In this document: piece after piece, positions 17,622 through 26,820 of the stretch
Position numbering within the stretch: the first letter of the stretch is position 1
Layout: each line of letters opens with the position of its first letter
Assembly (NCBI RefSeq): GCF_016801985.1
Contig: NZ_JAEVLS010000005.1
Span: 496,001 to 560,000, forward strand
Source: Steroidobacter gossypii
Lineage (GTDB): Bacteria > Pseudomonadota > Gammaproteobacteria > Steroidobacterales > Steroidobacteraceae
Direction: 5' to 3'
DNA: 64,000 bases
Made by a program: the position numbers and the translations under genes
The notes under the pieces: model-generated
Told to the model about the DNA's origin: nothing
The model's database searches: none
The model's input: only the letters and a program-made list of their open reading frames with translations

Positions 17622-18203
17622 ATGGGCCACCGCCTCTCGAAGATCTACACACGCACCGGTGACGACGGCACGACCGGATTGGGCGACGGCACGCGAGTGG
17701 AGAAGACCCACGCGCGTATCGAGGCGTACGGGACGGTGGATGAGGCCAACAGTGCGATCGGGATGATCCTGGCGGTGCCGAATCTGCCGAGCGACGTGGC
17801 GGCGGCATTGACGCAGATTCAGCATGAGTTGTTCGATCTGGGCGGCGAGCTGGCGGTGCCGGGGTATCGAGTGATCACGAGCACGCATATCGATCAGCTG
17901 GAAGACACGCTGGATCGGTTCAACGAACCGTTGCCGCCGTTGAAGGAATTCATTCTGCCGGGAGGCGGACCGGCCGCGGCCGCGTGTCATCTCGCACGCG
18001 CCATCACGAGAAGGGCCGAGCGATGCGCGTGGACGGCGTCGAAGCAGGAAGAGATCGCGCCGGAAGTGACGCGTTATTTGAACCGCCTGTCCGATCTATT
18101 GTTCGTGATCGCACGCGTATTGGCGCGGCATGAGAACGGACAGGAAGTGCTCTGGAAGAAGACGACGCCCGTGGCCGGGACACCGAGCGAGAACAAGAGC
18201 TAG
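17622..18203 (+). CDS. ATP:cob(I)alamin adenosyltransferase, PduO type
   Basis: This 193-residue enzyme makes adenosylcobalamin from ATP and Co(I) corrinoid. The PduO signature opens the protein (KIYTRTGDDGTTGLGDGTRV, then EKTHARIEAYGTVDEANSAI), and the trimer active-site motifs FILPGGGPAAAACHLARAIT and RRAERC follow. The ATG at 17622 places the signature at residues 6-30 as expected. It is not homologous to the CobO-type enzyme at 5575, which lies in the riboswitch operon. The stop codon overlaps the stop of the convergent tail-sheath gene. Its own regulation is not visible. Confidence 0.95.
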   Translation: MGHRLSKIYTRTGDDGTTGLGDGTRVEKTHARIEAYGTVDEANSAIGMILAVPNLPSDVAAALTQIQHELFDLGGELAVPGYRVITSTHIDQLEDTLDRFNEPLPPLKEFILPGGGPAAAACHLARAITRRAERCAWTASKQEEIAPEVTRYLNRLSDLLFVIARVLARHENGQEVLWKKTTPVAGTPSENKS

Positions 18204-19840
18204 TTCAGCGCCACCATACTCACGAAATCATCCTTGGGCGTGATCCGCAGCGTGATCTCCTGCTCGAGCTCGCGAGTCACCACCAGGGTCGCCTCGAAAC
18301 GATTGACCATCACGGGGCGCACGGTGGCGCCGCCGACCCGCTGGGTCAGCATGAAACTGTGATATGCCCCGGCGTGAGTGGCGGCGAACTGCACCAGGAT
18401 GTTGATGCCGTCGGCCGAGTCATTGATGCGCTCGTCACAAATGACCAGGAACGCCTGATCGGCCGGCACCGCGTGAAAAGCGCCCGCGCTGCGCAGCTCG
18501 CCAAGAAAATTGCAGATCTGGCTGGTGACGCGCATCCAGGTACGCGGGCCATTGGGCTGACCGGCGCACCAGCGGGTGCCACGTTCGATGGCGTTGATGA
18601 CGAACAGCGAGAAACGTCGCTGGGCCAGATACGACCAGTCGGAAGAGGCGCTCGCCCCGCATGCCAGCGTCCGCAATGCGGGCCATTCGCGCTCCGGATT
18701 GCGAACCGACTGCAGGACATTGACGCCGTGTGAAGCGAGCAACCAGCGGTCGGAGCTGCTCACATCCTTGGCGAGCTTGGCGCTGGACCGCAGGATCGGT
18801 TCGGGCTCCCGCTCGGAGAGCGCCGCCGCTACCGCCTCACCCGATCGCGATAGCAGCCCGGCCACCGCCCCGCCGTTGCCGAAAACCTCGGCGCGCCCCC
18901 GCAACCGATCCATCGCAGAGATTCTCGGGAAGAACATCAGCGCATTGTCACTTCGAAAATCGAGCGCCTTGAGCGCTCGAATGGCCGCGGCCGCGCTGTC
19001 CCAGGAGGACGGCGGATCGACGATGAGCATGGCCCGTTTGTCACGACAAAACCGCGCCGCGACCAGCAAGGTGCTGACCCCCACATCGACGGTGCGGGCC
19101 AGCGGCGGGATATAGACAAACGCCAGATCGTCGACGCTTTCCAGAGCAAACAAACCGGCGCCCCGGGCGGCCGAGCCGATCACGTCATAGTCGGACACAG
19201 GCTTGCCATCGTCACCGTCCGGATTGGAGCTGACGTAGCCCACGGGCAAGTTGGTGCCAGGCATGAGGGTCCGGTCCGGGCGCGACAGCGGCACATCGCC
19301 GCGCACCCGCATCAGATCGGACTCGATCAGCACGTTGGAAACAAAGCGCGGCGACTGCGGATCGACCGACAGCCCACGAAACGTTTCCTGCTCCTCGACT
19401 CGCTCGGATCCGGGCGAACGTACGCGTTGAATCACCAGATTGAAGGTCTGCTGGTCCGCGCTGGGAATATTGTCGTAATCGACCGAAGCGCGCAGGAACT
19501 CGCGTGTGCCGGGCGCTTTGGCCTCCAGCCGCAGGGTCTCACGACCGCACTTGAGCGACAGCGTAACTGGCATGGCCCCGTTCGCGACGCGAACCACAAC
19601 CGCCTGCCGACCGCCCTGCTCGAAGAAATGCTCGACCGCGTAAGACAGCGGGCTCGGTTGCCACAGCCCGCCGAAATGCTGCTGAAAATCGGCGAAGCTG
19701 CGGACGATGATGGGCTGATGAAGTGGACCGCGCAGCGTCCGCCCGACGAACGCCGTCAGCTGCGCGCTGGCGCGCGCAATCGGTTGCTCCGCACTCGATG
19801 TAGCCGCGAACTCGATACTCGCGAGCGATGGCTCCAGCAC
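18200..19840 (-). CDS. Contractile-tail sheath family protein, orphan
   Basis: This 546-residue protein belongs to the phage tail sheath family. The N-terminal part shows the family pattern TAFVGRTLRGPLHQPIIVRS, then FADFQQHFGG and YAVEHFFEQGGRQAVVVRVA. The C-terminal part shows the inter-subunit domain: VINAIERGTRWCAGQPNGPR, TWMRVTSQICNFLGELRSAG, and the closing strands NRFEATLVVTRELEQEITLR. In contractile injection systems the sheath polymerises around a tube. No tube, baseplate, spike, ATPase or assembly gene lies within the window. Neighbours are a cobalamin adenosyltransferase and a zinc peptidase. Composition looks like its surroundings, so recent phage insertion is not obvious. Confidence 0.85.
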   Translation of the reverse strand: MLEPSLASIEFAATSSAEQPIARASAQLTAFVGRTLRGPLHQPIIVRSFADFQQHFGGLWQPSPLSYAVEHFFEQGGRQAVVVRVANGAMPVTLSLKCGRETLRLEAKAPGTREFLRASVDYDNIPSADQQTFNLVIQRVRSPGSERVEEQETFRGLSVDPQSPRFVSNVLIESDLMRVRGDVPLSRPDRTLMPGTNLPVGYVSSNPDGDDGKPVSDYDVIGSAARGAGLFALESVDDLAFVYIPPLARTVDVGVSTLLVAARFCRDKRAMLIVDPPSSWDSAAAAIRALKALDFRSDNALMFFPRISAMDRLRGRAEVFGNGGAVAGLLSRSGEAVAAALSEREPEPILRSSAKLAKDVSSSDRWLLASHGVNVLQSVRNPEREWPALRTLACGASASSDWSYLAQRRFSLFVINAIERGTRWCAGQPNGPRTWMRVTSQICNFLGELRSAGAFHAVPADQAFLVICDERINDSADGINILVQFAATHAGAYHSFMLTQRVGGATVRPVMVNRFEATLVVTRELEQEITLRITPKDDFVSMVALN

Positions 19841-19891
19841 CGTACCTCCCCAGGTGTGTGCGGGGCGTAAGTTATCACAGCTATTGACAGG

Positions 19892-20740
19892 TTAAAGAGA
19901 ATTCGCGGCGAAAGTATCGCAAGCCTGCACCGAGCCGCTCTCGAACCCGCGTTTGAACCATCGCACGCGTTGTTCCGAGCTGCCATGTGTAAACGACTCC
20001 GGCGCTACGTAGCCGCGCGACTGCTTCTGCAACCGGTCGTCGCCGATGGCGGCGGCGGCATTCAAACCTTCTTCGATATCACCTTGCTCGAGCAGTTGAC
20101 GCGAGCGATCGGCGTTGTGCGCCCAGATGCCAGCGTAACAATCGGCCTGCAGCTCCTGCCGCACCGACAGCGCATTGGCTTCCGCCTCGCTCGCTCGCTG
20201 CCGTGCTGCCATGTTGCGTTCTGAAACACCCGTGAGCGTCTGCACGTGATGCCCGATCTCATGCGCGACGACATAGGCCTGCGCAAAGTCGCCGGGCGCG
20301 CCGAAGCGGCTCTGCAGTTCCTGATAGAAGGACAGATCGATATAAACCTTGCGATCGCCCGGGCAATAGAACGGCCCGACCGCCGCCTGCGCGAACCCGC
20401 AAGCGGACTCGACCGCGCCGGAGAACAACACCAGCTTGGGTTGCTCGTAGGTGCCGCCGGCCTGATTGAAGATCTGGCCCCACGTTTGCTCGGTGTCGGC
20501 GAGCACCACGCCGATGAATTCACGCAGCTGCGCTTCTTCCGGGCTCTCGTTATAAGGCACTTCTTCGGAGGTGGGCGCCGAAGGCTGAACGCCCTGCAGA
20601 ACGATCGAGGGGTCCTGCCCGAAGTAGATGGCGACCAGCGCCAGCAGGATGGTGCCGATGCCGATGCCGCCGGCCCGTCCGTAACGAACGCCACGCCGGT
20701 CTTCGACATTCGAGCTACCTTGTCGGCCTCGCCAGCGCAT
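19892..20740 (-). CDS. Neutral zinc metallopeptidase, YpfJ family
   Basis: This 282-residue protein has one N-terminal membrane helix (GGIGIGTILLALVAIYFGQD) and an external catalytic domain. Zinc ligands are visible in VAHEIGHHVQTLTGVS (HExxH) and in the downstream LQADCYAGIWAHN segment, as in PF04228. Other family blocks are FYCPGDRKVYIDLSFYQELQ and FAQAYV just before HExxH. The C-terminus FTHGSSEQRVRWFKRGFESG is also typical. Substrate is unknown for most members. It lies 51 bp downstream of nothing obvious and is transcribed toward the sheath gene on the same strand. Confidence 0.92.
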   Translation of the reverse strand: MRWRGRQGSSNVEDRRGVRYGRAGGIGIGTILLALVAIYFGQDPSIVLQGVQPSAPTSEEVPYNESPEEAQLREFIGVVLADTEQTWGQIFNQAGGTYEQPKLVLFSGAVESACGFAQAAVGPFYCPGDRKVYIDLSFYQELQSRFGAPGDFAQAYVVAHEIGHHVQTLTGVSERNMAARQRASEAEANALSVRQELQADCYAGIWAHNADRSRQLLEQGDIEEGLNAAAAIGDDRLQKQSRGYVAPESFTHGSSEQRVRWFKRGFESGSVQACDTFAANSL

Positions 20741-20825
20741 GAGGTCACTCCGCCGAGATCAGTGTCGGTAGAGGGTATACGGATTGGGACGCGAAGTGTT
20801 CCGGCGAGCGCCGCGATGGCTGAAG

Positions 20826-22013
20826 TTATGCGGCGGCGACCAGCCCCTTGCCGCCAGCCGTGCCGACCAGGTTCGAGTAGAGATCGGCCATGCGCGATGC
20901 CATCGCGCCAGCAGACCAGGTCGCGGCATAAGCCCGCGCTTCCACTGACATCGCGCGCCGGCGAGCGGGATCGTCGAGCAGCTCGACCACCAGATTCGCG
21001 AAGCCCACTTCGTTATCCGGCGCGACCCGCGCACCGCGTTCCGGTTTCACGATATCTGCCGTTCCCATGTACGCAGTAGAAACGACCGGCGTGCCGCAGG
21101 CCATCGCCTCCAGCAGCACCAGGCCCTGCGTCTCCGTCTTGGACGAAAACACGAACAGATCGCCGGAGCTGTAGCAATCGGGCAGCTCTCGCTCCCGCGA
21201 CAAATAGCCCACGAAGCGAACATTGGCGGAGAGCTGCAACGATTCGACAGATGACTTGCAGTGCTCCAGCGCCGGCCCTTCCCCTGCCACCACCAGCATG
21301 GTCTCGGGCTTGAGTTTCACCACACGAACAAACATTCGCAGCAGGAAATCGATGTTCTTCTCATGAGCGATGCGCCCGACGTGAACCAACGTGGGACGGT
21401 CCAGCGCAATCCCGAGCCGCTCCCGAAAACGACGGCCATCGCCATCGGCGAAGCGCTCCATCTCCATGCCGGTGGGAATGATGTGCATGGGACAACGAAC
21501 GCCATAGTCCTCGAGCGCCCGCTGCATGGCCTGCGAAGGCACCACCAGCGCGTCGAGCGCCGAACATTGGGAAACGGTGAAACGTCGCGCGACAAAGCGC
21601 ATCAACGACCGCGGGACCAACGGCACGTAGTGATGCAGATACTCTTCGAAGTAGGTGTGATACGTCTCGATCACCGGCACGCCCAGCTCCCTGGCGACAC
21701 TGACTCCGTAGTAGTGGGCGAGGAATGGCGTCTGGATGTGCACCAGATCGAAACCGCCGCGCTTGAGCTCCGGCCGCAACGCGCGCAGCGCGCTTTGTTT
21801 CATGATGCGATCTTCGGGATCGCGCGGCAAATACCGTGATCCGACGCGGATAATGGGTTCCTGCCCCGCGTCCGAATACTGCAGCGGGTACTCGGGGGCG
21901 ACCAGCACGGTTTCGTGCCCGGCTGCGTGCAGGCCACGACGAAATGTCTGGATCGAGGTGGAAACGCCGTTGATGCGCGGAAAATAAACATCCGAGATCA
22001 TCAAGATGCGCAT
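20826..22013 (-). CDS. Glycosyltransferase family 4 (GT-B), mannosyltransferase-like
   Basis: This 395-residue cytosolic GT-B glycosyltransferase starts with the Glyco_transf_4 pattern MRILMISDVYFPRINGVSTS, then IQTFRRGLHAAGHETVLVAP. The C-terminal nucleotide-sugar domain has VHVGRIAHEKNIDFLLRMFV, SVESLQLSANVRFVGYLSR and the donor-binding segment SSKTETQGLVLLEAMACGTP. This is close to bacterial mannosyltransferases acting on lipid acceptors, such as the PimB/MgtA type. The acceptor here is unknown. It stands alone on the minus strand, downstream of the htpX terminator, so it probably has its own promoter in 22014-22111. Confidence 0.88.
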   Translation of the reverse strand: MRILMISDVYFPRINGVSTSIQTFRRGLHAAGHETVLVAPEYPLQYSDAGQEPIIRVGSRYLPRDPEDRIMKQSALRALRPELKRGGFDLVHIQTPFLAHYYGVSVARELGVPVIETYHTYFEEYLHHYVPLVPRSLMRFVARRFTVSQCSALDALVVPSQAMQRALEDYGVRCPMHIIPTGMEMERFADGDGRRFRERLGIALDRPTLVHVGRIAHEKNIDFLLRMFVRVVKLKPETMLVVAGEGPALEHCKSSVESLQLSANVRFVGYLSRERELPDCYSSGDLFVFSSKTETQGLVLLEAMACGTPVVSTAYMGTADIVKPERGARVAPDNEVGFANLVVELLDDPARRRAMSVEARAYAATWSAGAMASRMADLYSNLVGTAGGKGLVAAA

Positions 22014-22111
22014 GCCAGCACTCGCAAGGAATGATGGCCGGCAGCCTAGGGCGTTTCGATGACGGTTCTGTGAATGCGCCCTGGAATTGCGCCCCGAAAT
22101 GTGTCCGGAGC

Positions 22112-22149
22112 AAAAAAAACGGCGACCGGATGTGAAACCCGGCCGCCGT
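22112..22149 (-). terminator. Rho-independent terminator of htpX
   Basis: On the minus strand a GC-rich stem (acggcg-gccgg / ccgg-tcgccgt, one mismatch, 8-nt loop) is followed directly by eight T residues (plus strand 22112-22119 is an A-run). It lies 23 nt beyond the htpX stop. Confidence 0.85.
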
Positions 22150-22171
22150 CGTAGAGGAACTCCTTAGCCTG

Positions 22172-23056
22172 TTAAGCCGCCTGGCGCAGAGCCGCGATGC
22201 GCTCTTCCAACGGCGGATGCGTCATGAACAGCCGGGACAGAGCGCCGGGCGCCTTGTCGGTGCTGATGCCGAACGCCTGCATCGAATCCGGCAGCGGCGC
22301 GGAATGCGCGTTCCGCAAACGCTCCAGCGCGCCGATCATGTTGTTGCGACCGGCCAGCTGCGCGCCACCCGCGTCGGCACGGAACTCGCGATAACGCGAG
22401 AACCACATCACGATCATGCTCGCGAGAATGCCCAGCACCACCTGCGCGATCAGCGTCGTGATCAGGAACGCCGGCCCATGCCCGCGCTCGGTCTTGAACA
22501 CCACGCGATCGACCGTGTAACCGATGACACGCGACAGGAACACGACAAACGTATTCACCACGCCTTGGATCAAAGTCAGCGTCACCATGTCGCCGTTCGC
22601 GACGTGACTGACCTCATGCGCGAGCACCGCTTCCGCCTCGGACTTGGACATGCCACGCAGCAGCCCGGTGCTTACCGCCACCAACGCATTGTTGCGATTC
22701 GCGCCGGTGGCGAAAGCGTTCATTTCCGGCGCGTCGAAAACGCCGACTTCCGGCATGCCGATGCCGGCCGCCTGCGCCTGTTTGCGCACGGTCTCGACCA
22801 GCCACGCCTCCTCGGCATTGCGCGGCTGCTCGATCACCTGGACGTTCATCGAACGCTTGGCGATGAACTTGGACATGGCCAGGGAGATCAGCGAGCCGGT
22901 GAAGCCGACCACCGCCGAGAAGATCAGCAGGCTGGTCAGATCCAGGCCCGTGCCTTGCTCGTTGAGAATGCGATCCACGCCGAGCAGGCGCAGCGTGACG
23001 CTCAGTACCAGCAGGATGGCCACGTTGGTGGCGACGAACAGGAATATGCGCTTCAT
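22172..23056 (-). CDS. htpX: Membrane protease HtpX
   Basis: This 294-residue M48 zinc metalloprotease of the inner membrane degrades misfolded membrane proteins. It has two N-terminal helices ([20 protein letters not shown] and [20 protein letters not shown]) and the family block [20 protein letters not shown]. The zinc site is in [20 protein letters not shown], and the third ligand is in [16 protein letters not shown]. The C-terminus [16 protein letters not shown] is canonical. Length equals the E. coli protein. A strong terminator follows directly. HtpX is often under envelope or heat-stress control, but no such promoter is evident here. Confidence 0.97.
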   Translation of the reverse strand: MKRIFLFVATNVAILLVLSVTLRLLGVDRILNEQGTGLDLTSLLIFSAVVGFTGSLISLAMSKFIAKRSMNVQVIEQPRNAEEAWLVETVRKQAQAAGIGMPEVGVFDAPEMNAFATGANRNNALVAVSTGLLRGMSKSEAEAVLAHEVSHVANGDMVTLTLIQGVVNTFVVFLSRVIGYTVDRVVFKTERGHGPAFLITTLIAQVVLGILASMIVMWFSRYREFRADAGGAQLAGRNNMIGALERLRNAHSAPLPDSMQAFGISTDKAPGALSRLFMTHPPLEERIAALRQAA

Positions 23057-23221
23057 AAGTGACTCGAGCTTCCGAGGATCGATTCCCTCAAAACACCAGT
23101 TGAACTACCTCAAACGACAATTGATCGGACAGGAAACATCGAACGCAGCAAACCTGCGCACGATATGCGGCCGGGCGCGTCCCGCTTCAAGCGGGCGCCC
23201 GGTCGCAACAAACGGGAGGAT

Positions 23222-24463
23222 TCAGGAGCCGCTGGCGGCGCCAGCAGGCTTGGCGGCAGTTTTTTTGCCTTTGGGCGGCGTCTTCTTGGGCAACGGCAGG
23301 CCGTTGCGCACCGCTTCGAATTCTTCGGCGAGGAACAGGCCTTCCTCGGTGTAATTCCAGGTCGCACCCTCCGGCACGCGATTCTCGACGTGTCGGGCCT
23401 TGGCGAGGTAGCCATCGATGGTCACATTCTGGCGCGACACCGGCATGGCGATGCCACGCGGCTGGGCGACGATCTGGTTGAGCAGCTCGAGGTCGACAGT
23501 GGCGCCGTGCTCCTGCAGCTTCTGCGACAGCTCCTCGCTCACTGCGGTGGTGAGCAGCGCTTCGGCGCTGTTGGGATGCTCGCGCTCGTCGTCCTCCAGC
23601 ACCGGGAACGCCTGCACATACATCGCGTCGTTGCGCCAGCCGAACACGAACGGCTGATTGACCACGGTCACCTTGGTGCCGACCGGAATCTGGTCGTACA
23701 GATCCGCAATGTCTTCAGGATAGAAACGAATGCAGCCATGGCTGGAGCGCATGCCCACGCCATACGGCTTGTTGGTGCCATGGATCAGGTAGCTCGGCCA
23801 GCCGAGCACCATCTTGTACGCACCCAGCGGATTGTCCGGCCCCGGCGGCACGCGAGCCGGCAGCGGATCGCCCGCTTCCTTGTGCTCCTTGCGCACCGAC
23901 AACGGCGGCGTCCAGGTCGGGTTCTTTTGTTTACTGACGACTTTGGTGGAGCCTACGGGCGTCTGCCAGCCCACCTTGCCGATGCCGATGGGATGGGTGA
24001 TGACGGTGCGCAGCCCGTCGTCCACCTCGCCCTTCTTCAGCTTGGGCTTTTTCGGGAAATAAAACACGCGCAGCTGTGCAAGATTTACCACCAGGCCTTC
24101 ACGCGGCCCTTTGGGCAACACGAACTGAGTGGGAATCACGATCTCGCGGCCCACGCCCGGCAGCCACGGATCCACACCGGGATTGGCGCGGAGGATCTCT
24201 TCGTAACCGATGTTGAAGCGCCGTGCGATGTCGGGGAGCGTGTCCTCGCCCTGCACGTGCGTGATCTGAATCTCGCCCACCACTTCGTCGTGCTCGGGAT
24301 CGAAGCGGAATTTATGCATCGCCAGCGGGGCCTGAATCGGCGGCGGTGCGGGCGGAGGCGGCTCGGTAGGCTCGGCCTGCCGGGTGACTTGACAACCGGC
24401 GGCCACCAGGGCCGCGGCCAGCAAAACGACGCGGCCAAGCACGGGACGGATCGACAGATTCAT
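23222..24463 (-). CDS. LysM and L,D-transpeptidase lipoprotein
   Basis: This 413-residue periplasmic lipoprotein (lipobox LVAAGC at about residue 24) first has a LysM-like region (about 60-110: VQGEDTLPDIARRFNIGYEE, PGVDPWLPGVGREIVIPTQF). A YkuD L,D-transpeptidase domain follows (about 125-275) with the catalytic motif GVGMRSSHGCIRFYPEDIAD and an upstream His in YLIHGTN. The C-terminal 100 residues are charged and end in a Lys/Pro/Ala-rich tail. The order resembles ErfK/YbiS/YcfS proteins that attach lipoprotein to peptidoglycan or form 3-3 crosslinks. Which of the two it does cannot be said. Confidence 0.93.
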   Translation of the reverse strand: MNLSIRPVLGRVVLLAAALVAAGCQVTRQAEPTEPPPPAPPPIQAPLAMHKFRFDPEHDEVVGEIQITHVQGEDTLPDIARRFNIGYEEILRANPGVDPWLPGVGREIVIPTQFVLPKGPREGLVVNLAQLRVFYFPKKPKLKKGEVDDGLRTVITHPIGIGKVGWQTPVGSTKVVSKQKNPTWTPPLSVRKEHKEAGDPLPARVPPGPDNPLGAYKMVLGWPSYLIHGTNKPYGVGMRSSHGCIRFYPEDIADLYDQIPVGTKVTVVNQPFVFGWRNDAMYVQAFPVLEDDEREHPNSAEALLTTAVSEELSQKLQEHGATVDLELLNQIVAQPRGIAMPVSRQNVTIDGYLAKARHVENRVPEGATWNYTEEGLFLAEEFEAVRNGLPLPKKTPPKGKKTAAKPAGAASGS

Positions 24464-24555
24464 GGGGGTACTTATTACCTTATTGGCCCACGGTTTTCCA
24501 TTTCGAAACGTTGCCAGCCGCGGTTGCGTCGCTCAGGCGTCGGCATCCGCAGACA

Positions 24556-25047
24556 TCACAGAATCACGGGACGATCGGGCAACTCGTTGCGGTCGCCCTC
24601 AGGAAAATGGCGCGCAATCAGCGCCCCGGTCGCCTGGATGCCGCTGATCAGCGCTTCGGCCGCCTGGCCCTGCCTGAACAGCTGCTCCATGCGCTGACAC
24701 ACCTCGGTCCATTCCTGACTGCTCACCCGGCCGTTGAGACCACGATCGGCGACGATCTCGACATCGTGATCGGCCCACAGCACATAGATCAGCACGCCGT
24801 TGTTTAGTTCGGTGTCCCACACGCCGAGTTGCGCAAAGGCCTGCAGCGCTCGCTGCCGTGGCGTCACGTCTCTGAACAGCTCGGCCGGATCGAGGCTCGC
24901 CTCCAGGGCGATGCGGATCTCGCCGCCGTGCGTCTTCTCGGTGTCGGTAATTGCCTTCGCTATCGCAGCCAGCGCGGCCTCGTCGAACGCGCGACGCAGG
25001 TTTCGCTGAGGCATGAACAGATGTCGGGTGAGTCGGCCGAAGTTCAT
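24556..25047 (-). CDS. TPM-domain protein, second of pair
   Basis: This 163-residue soluble protein has a TPM_phosphatase-like domain: FDEAALAAIAKAITDTEKTH, GGEIRIALEASLDPAEL, GVWDTELNNGVLIYVLWADH and DVEIVADRGLNGRVSSQEWT. There is no signal peptide or membrane helix, so it probably stays in the cytoplasm, in contrast to its exported partner upstream. The ATG at 25047 lies 7 nt after the upstream stop. The longer in-frame extension overlaps the glycine-rich end of the upstream gene and is rejected. It is the last member of the lemA-TPM-TPM operon. The role of these proteins is unsettled. Confidence 0.88.
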   Translation of the reverse strand: MNFGRLTRHLFMPQRNLRRAFDEAALAAIAKAITDTEKTHGGEIRIALEASLDPAELFRDVTPRQRALQAFAQLGVWDTELNNGVLIYVLWADHDVEIVADRGLNGRVSSQEWTEVCQRMEQLFRQGQAAEALISGIQATGALIARHFPEGDRNELPDRPVIL

Positions 25048-25054
25048 TGTTTGT

Positions 25055-25984
25055 TCACCAACGACCGGAAGCGCCACCACCGCTGAAGCCGCCACCACCG
25101 CCGCTCCAACCGCCGCCGCCACCGAAGCCACCGCCAAATCCGCCGCCCCAGCCGCCACCGCCCCAGCCGCCGCGCCGATTGGTCCAGCCGCCACCGCCGC
25201 CGAAGCCGCTCAGCAACGCGAACAGGAACGCGAGCACGCCCGCGCCGATCGCAACCCCGACCAGACTGGTGACGATCCACATCAGAACACCAGCGATGCC
25301 CGCCGTCGCGCCCGCGCCGAGGACCCGGCCAAACATGGCGCGCAATATTCCGCTGCCGACGAAAACAAACATCAGCAGCAACGGCAATGCGTTGCCGATG
25401 CTGCCCACACCTTGGGGCCGCGTCGAGCGCCGCTCGGCCTCGGGGAGCGGCTCGCCTTCGATCAAAGCCATGATGCGGGTGAGCGCAGCGTTGATGCCGC
25501 CCCCGAAATCGCCTTCGCGGAAGTGCGGCACGATGACCTGAGAGATGATGCGATTGGCGATCACATCCGGCACCGCGCCTTCCAGGCCCGTGCCCACCTC
25601 GATGCGCACCGCGCGATCGTTCTTCGCGACCAGCAGAATCAAGCCGTCGTCAGGCGCCGCCCGGCCGATCTTCCAGGCGTCGGCGACGCGAATGGAATAT
25701 TCCTCGATCGTTTCCGGTTGCGTGGTCGGGACGATCAGCACAGCGATCTGGCTGCCCTTCTGCGCTTCGAATTCGCGCAGCCGGCTTTCCAGCGCCGCCT
25801 TTTCCTGCGGACTGAGCGTCTGCGTGAGATCGGTGACTGGCGAAGTCAGCGGCGGCACGGGAACAGGCGCATCCTGCGCGCGTGCCGCCACTGCGATCAG
25901 CAGAGCCACCAGCAGCAGCCAGGGCAGCAGGACGGCCTGCGGCGCCAGCATGCGACCGCGACCGGAATTCACGAGAGCGATCAT
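25055..25984 (-). CDS. TPM-domain membrane protein with glycine-rich tail (YgcG type)
   Basis: This 309-residue exported protein has a signal sequence (LLPWLLLVALLIAVAARAQD) and a periplasmic TPM domain of about 150 residues: VTDLTQTLSPQEKAALESRL, FEAQKGSQIAVLIVPTTQPE, WKIGRAAPDDGLILLVAKND. Two transmembrane helices follow (ALPLLLMFVFVGSGILRAMF and SLVGVAIGAGVLAFLFALLS). The C-terminal tail of about 45 residues is almost only Gly, Trp, Ser and Phe in GGGGW-like repeats. This is the YgcG layout and the gene is directly downstream of lemA. The glycine tail makes the DNA strongly repetitive at 25070-25195. Confidence 0.9.
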   Translation of the reverse strand: MIALVNSGRGRMLAPQAVLLPWLLLVALLIAVAARAQDAPVPVPPLTSPVTDLTQTLSPQEKAALESRLREFEAQKGSQIAVLIVPTTQPETIEEYSIRVADAWKIGRAAPDDGLILLVAKNDRAVRIEVGTGLEGAVPDVIANRIISQVIVPHFREGDFGGGINAALTRIMALIEGEPLPEAERRSTRPQGVGSIGNALPLLLMFVFVGSGILRAMFGRVLGAGATAGIAGVLMWIVTSLVGVAIGAGVLAFLFALLSGFGGGGGWTNRRGGWGGGGWGGGFGGGFGGGGGWSGGGGGFSGGGASGRW

Positions 25985-26018
25985 TTAGGTGAGGCTGGCT
26001 CTGCCGTTGAAGGCGGGC

Positions 26019-26663
26019 TCAGCCCGCCTTCTCGACTTGAGGCGGCGTCGATTGCTGCTGCGGCCCCGATTCCATGCGGCCGAAGTCCACCTCCGGCGGC
26101 CGCGCGATCTCGCGCTCGTTTTCCACCGAGAAATTCTGTTTGGTGTCGTGACCGAACACTTTCGCGGTGAGATTGGTCGGGAACGAGCGGACCGTGACGT
26201 TATAGGTCTGCACCGCCTCGATGTAACGTTTGCGCGCCACCGCGATGCGGTTTTCGGTGCCTTCCAGCTGGGCGCGCAGATCGTCGAAGCCAGAAATCGA
26301 CTTCAACTCCGGATAGCGCTCCACCACCACCATCAAGCGCGACAGCGCCTGGCTCAACTCGCCCTGCGCGGCCTGCCATTGCTGGAAAGCCTGCGGGTTG
26401 TTGATCAGCTCCGGCGTGGCTTGAATCGAAGTGGCCCGGGCCCGCGCTTCCACCACACTGTCGAGAATGTCCTTCTCGGCCTGCACCGCGCCTTTGACGG
26501 TGTTCACCAGATTCGGCACCAGATCGGCGCGGCGCTGGTATTGGTTCAGCACCTCCGACCAAGCCGCAGTCACCTGTTCGTCCTGCTGTTGCAGCCGGTT
26601 GTAACCGCAGCCAGTCAACAGCATGCCGAGCAGGACCAGCACACCAACGCGCAGGAAATGCAT
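26019..26663 (-). CDS. lemA: LemA family lipoprotein
   Basis: This 214-residue LemA protein has a lipobox (LLGMLLTGCGYN, Cys at about 19) and the typical helical core YNRLQQQDEQVTAAWSEVLN, QYQRRADLVPNLVNTVKGAV, LMVVVERYPELKSISGFDDL, RAQLEGTENRIAVARKRYIE, and AVQTYNVTVRSFPTNLTAKV. The tail is Gln/Pro-rich. LemA is predicted to be a membrane-anchored four-helix protein, often paired with YgcG/TPM proteins as here. Its molecular task is not established. It heads an operon of three minus-strand genes with gaps of 34 and 7 nt. Confidence 0.95.
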   Translation of the reverse strand: MHFLRVGVLVLLGMLLTGCGYNRLQQQDEQVTAAWSEVLNQYQRRADLVPNLVNTVKGAVQAEKDILDSVVEARARATSIQATPELINNPQAFQQWQAAQGELSQALSRLMVVVERYPELKSISGFDDLRAQLEGTENRIAVARKRYIEAVQTYNVTVRSFPTNLTAKVFGHDTKQNFSVENEREIARPPEVDFGRMESGPQQQSTPPQVEKAG

Positions 26664-26820
26664 GACGGAGCCCTTCTATTCAGAACGATCGTGTAATCGT
26701 GGCCATGACCGGGCGCCGCCTGGCGGTGCCCGACTCGTCAGCGAAACCGCCCGAAATGGGTGAGAGTTCCGCCGACAGCGACTGTTAAATTGGGGAAATC
26801 GGCGGACGGTTTCAAGTCAC

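Noticed and set aside
18200-19840. A prophage or tailocin around the sheath gene.
   Set aside because: No integrase, terminase, capsid, tube, baseplate or lysis gene is present on either side.
25047-25200. Proline-, alanine- and arginine-rich open frames on both strands opposite the glycine-rich TPM gene.
   Set aside because: They are compositional shadows of the GGx repeats in the real minus-strand gene.
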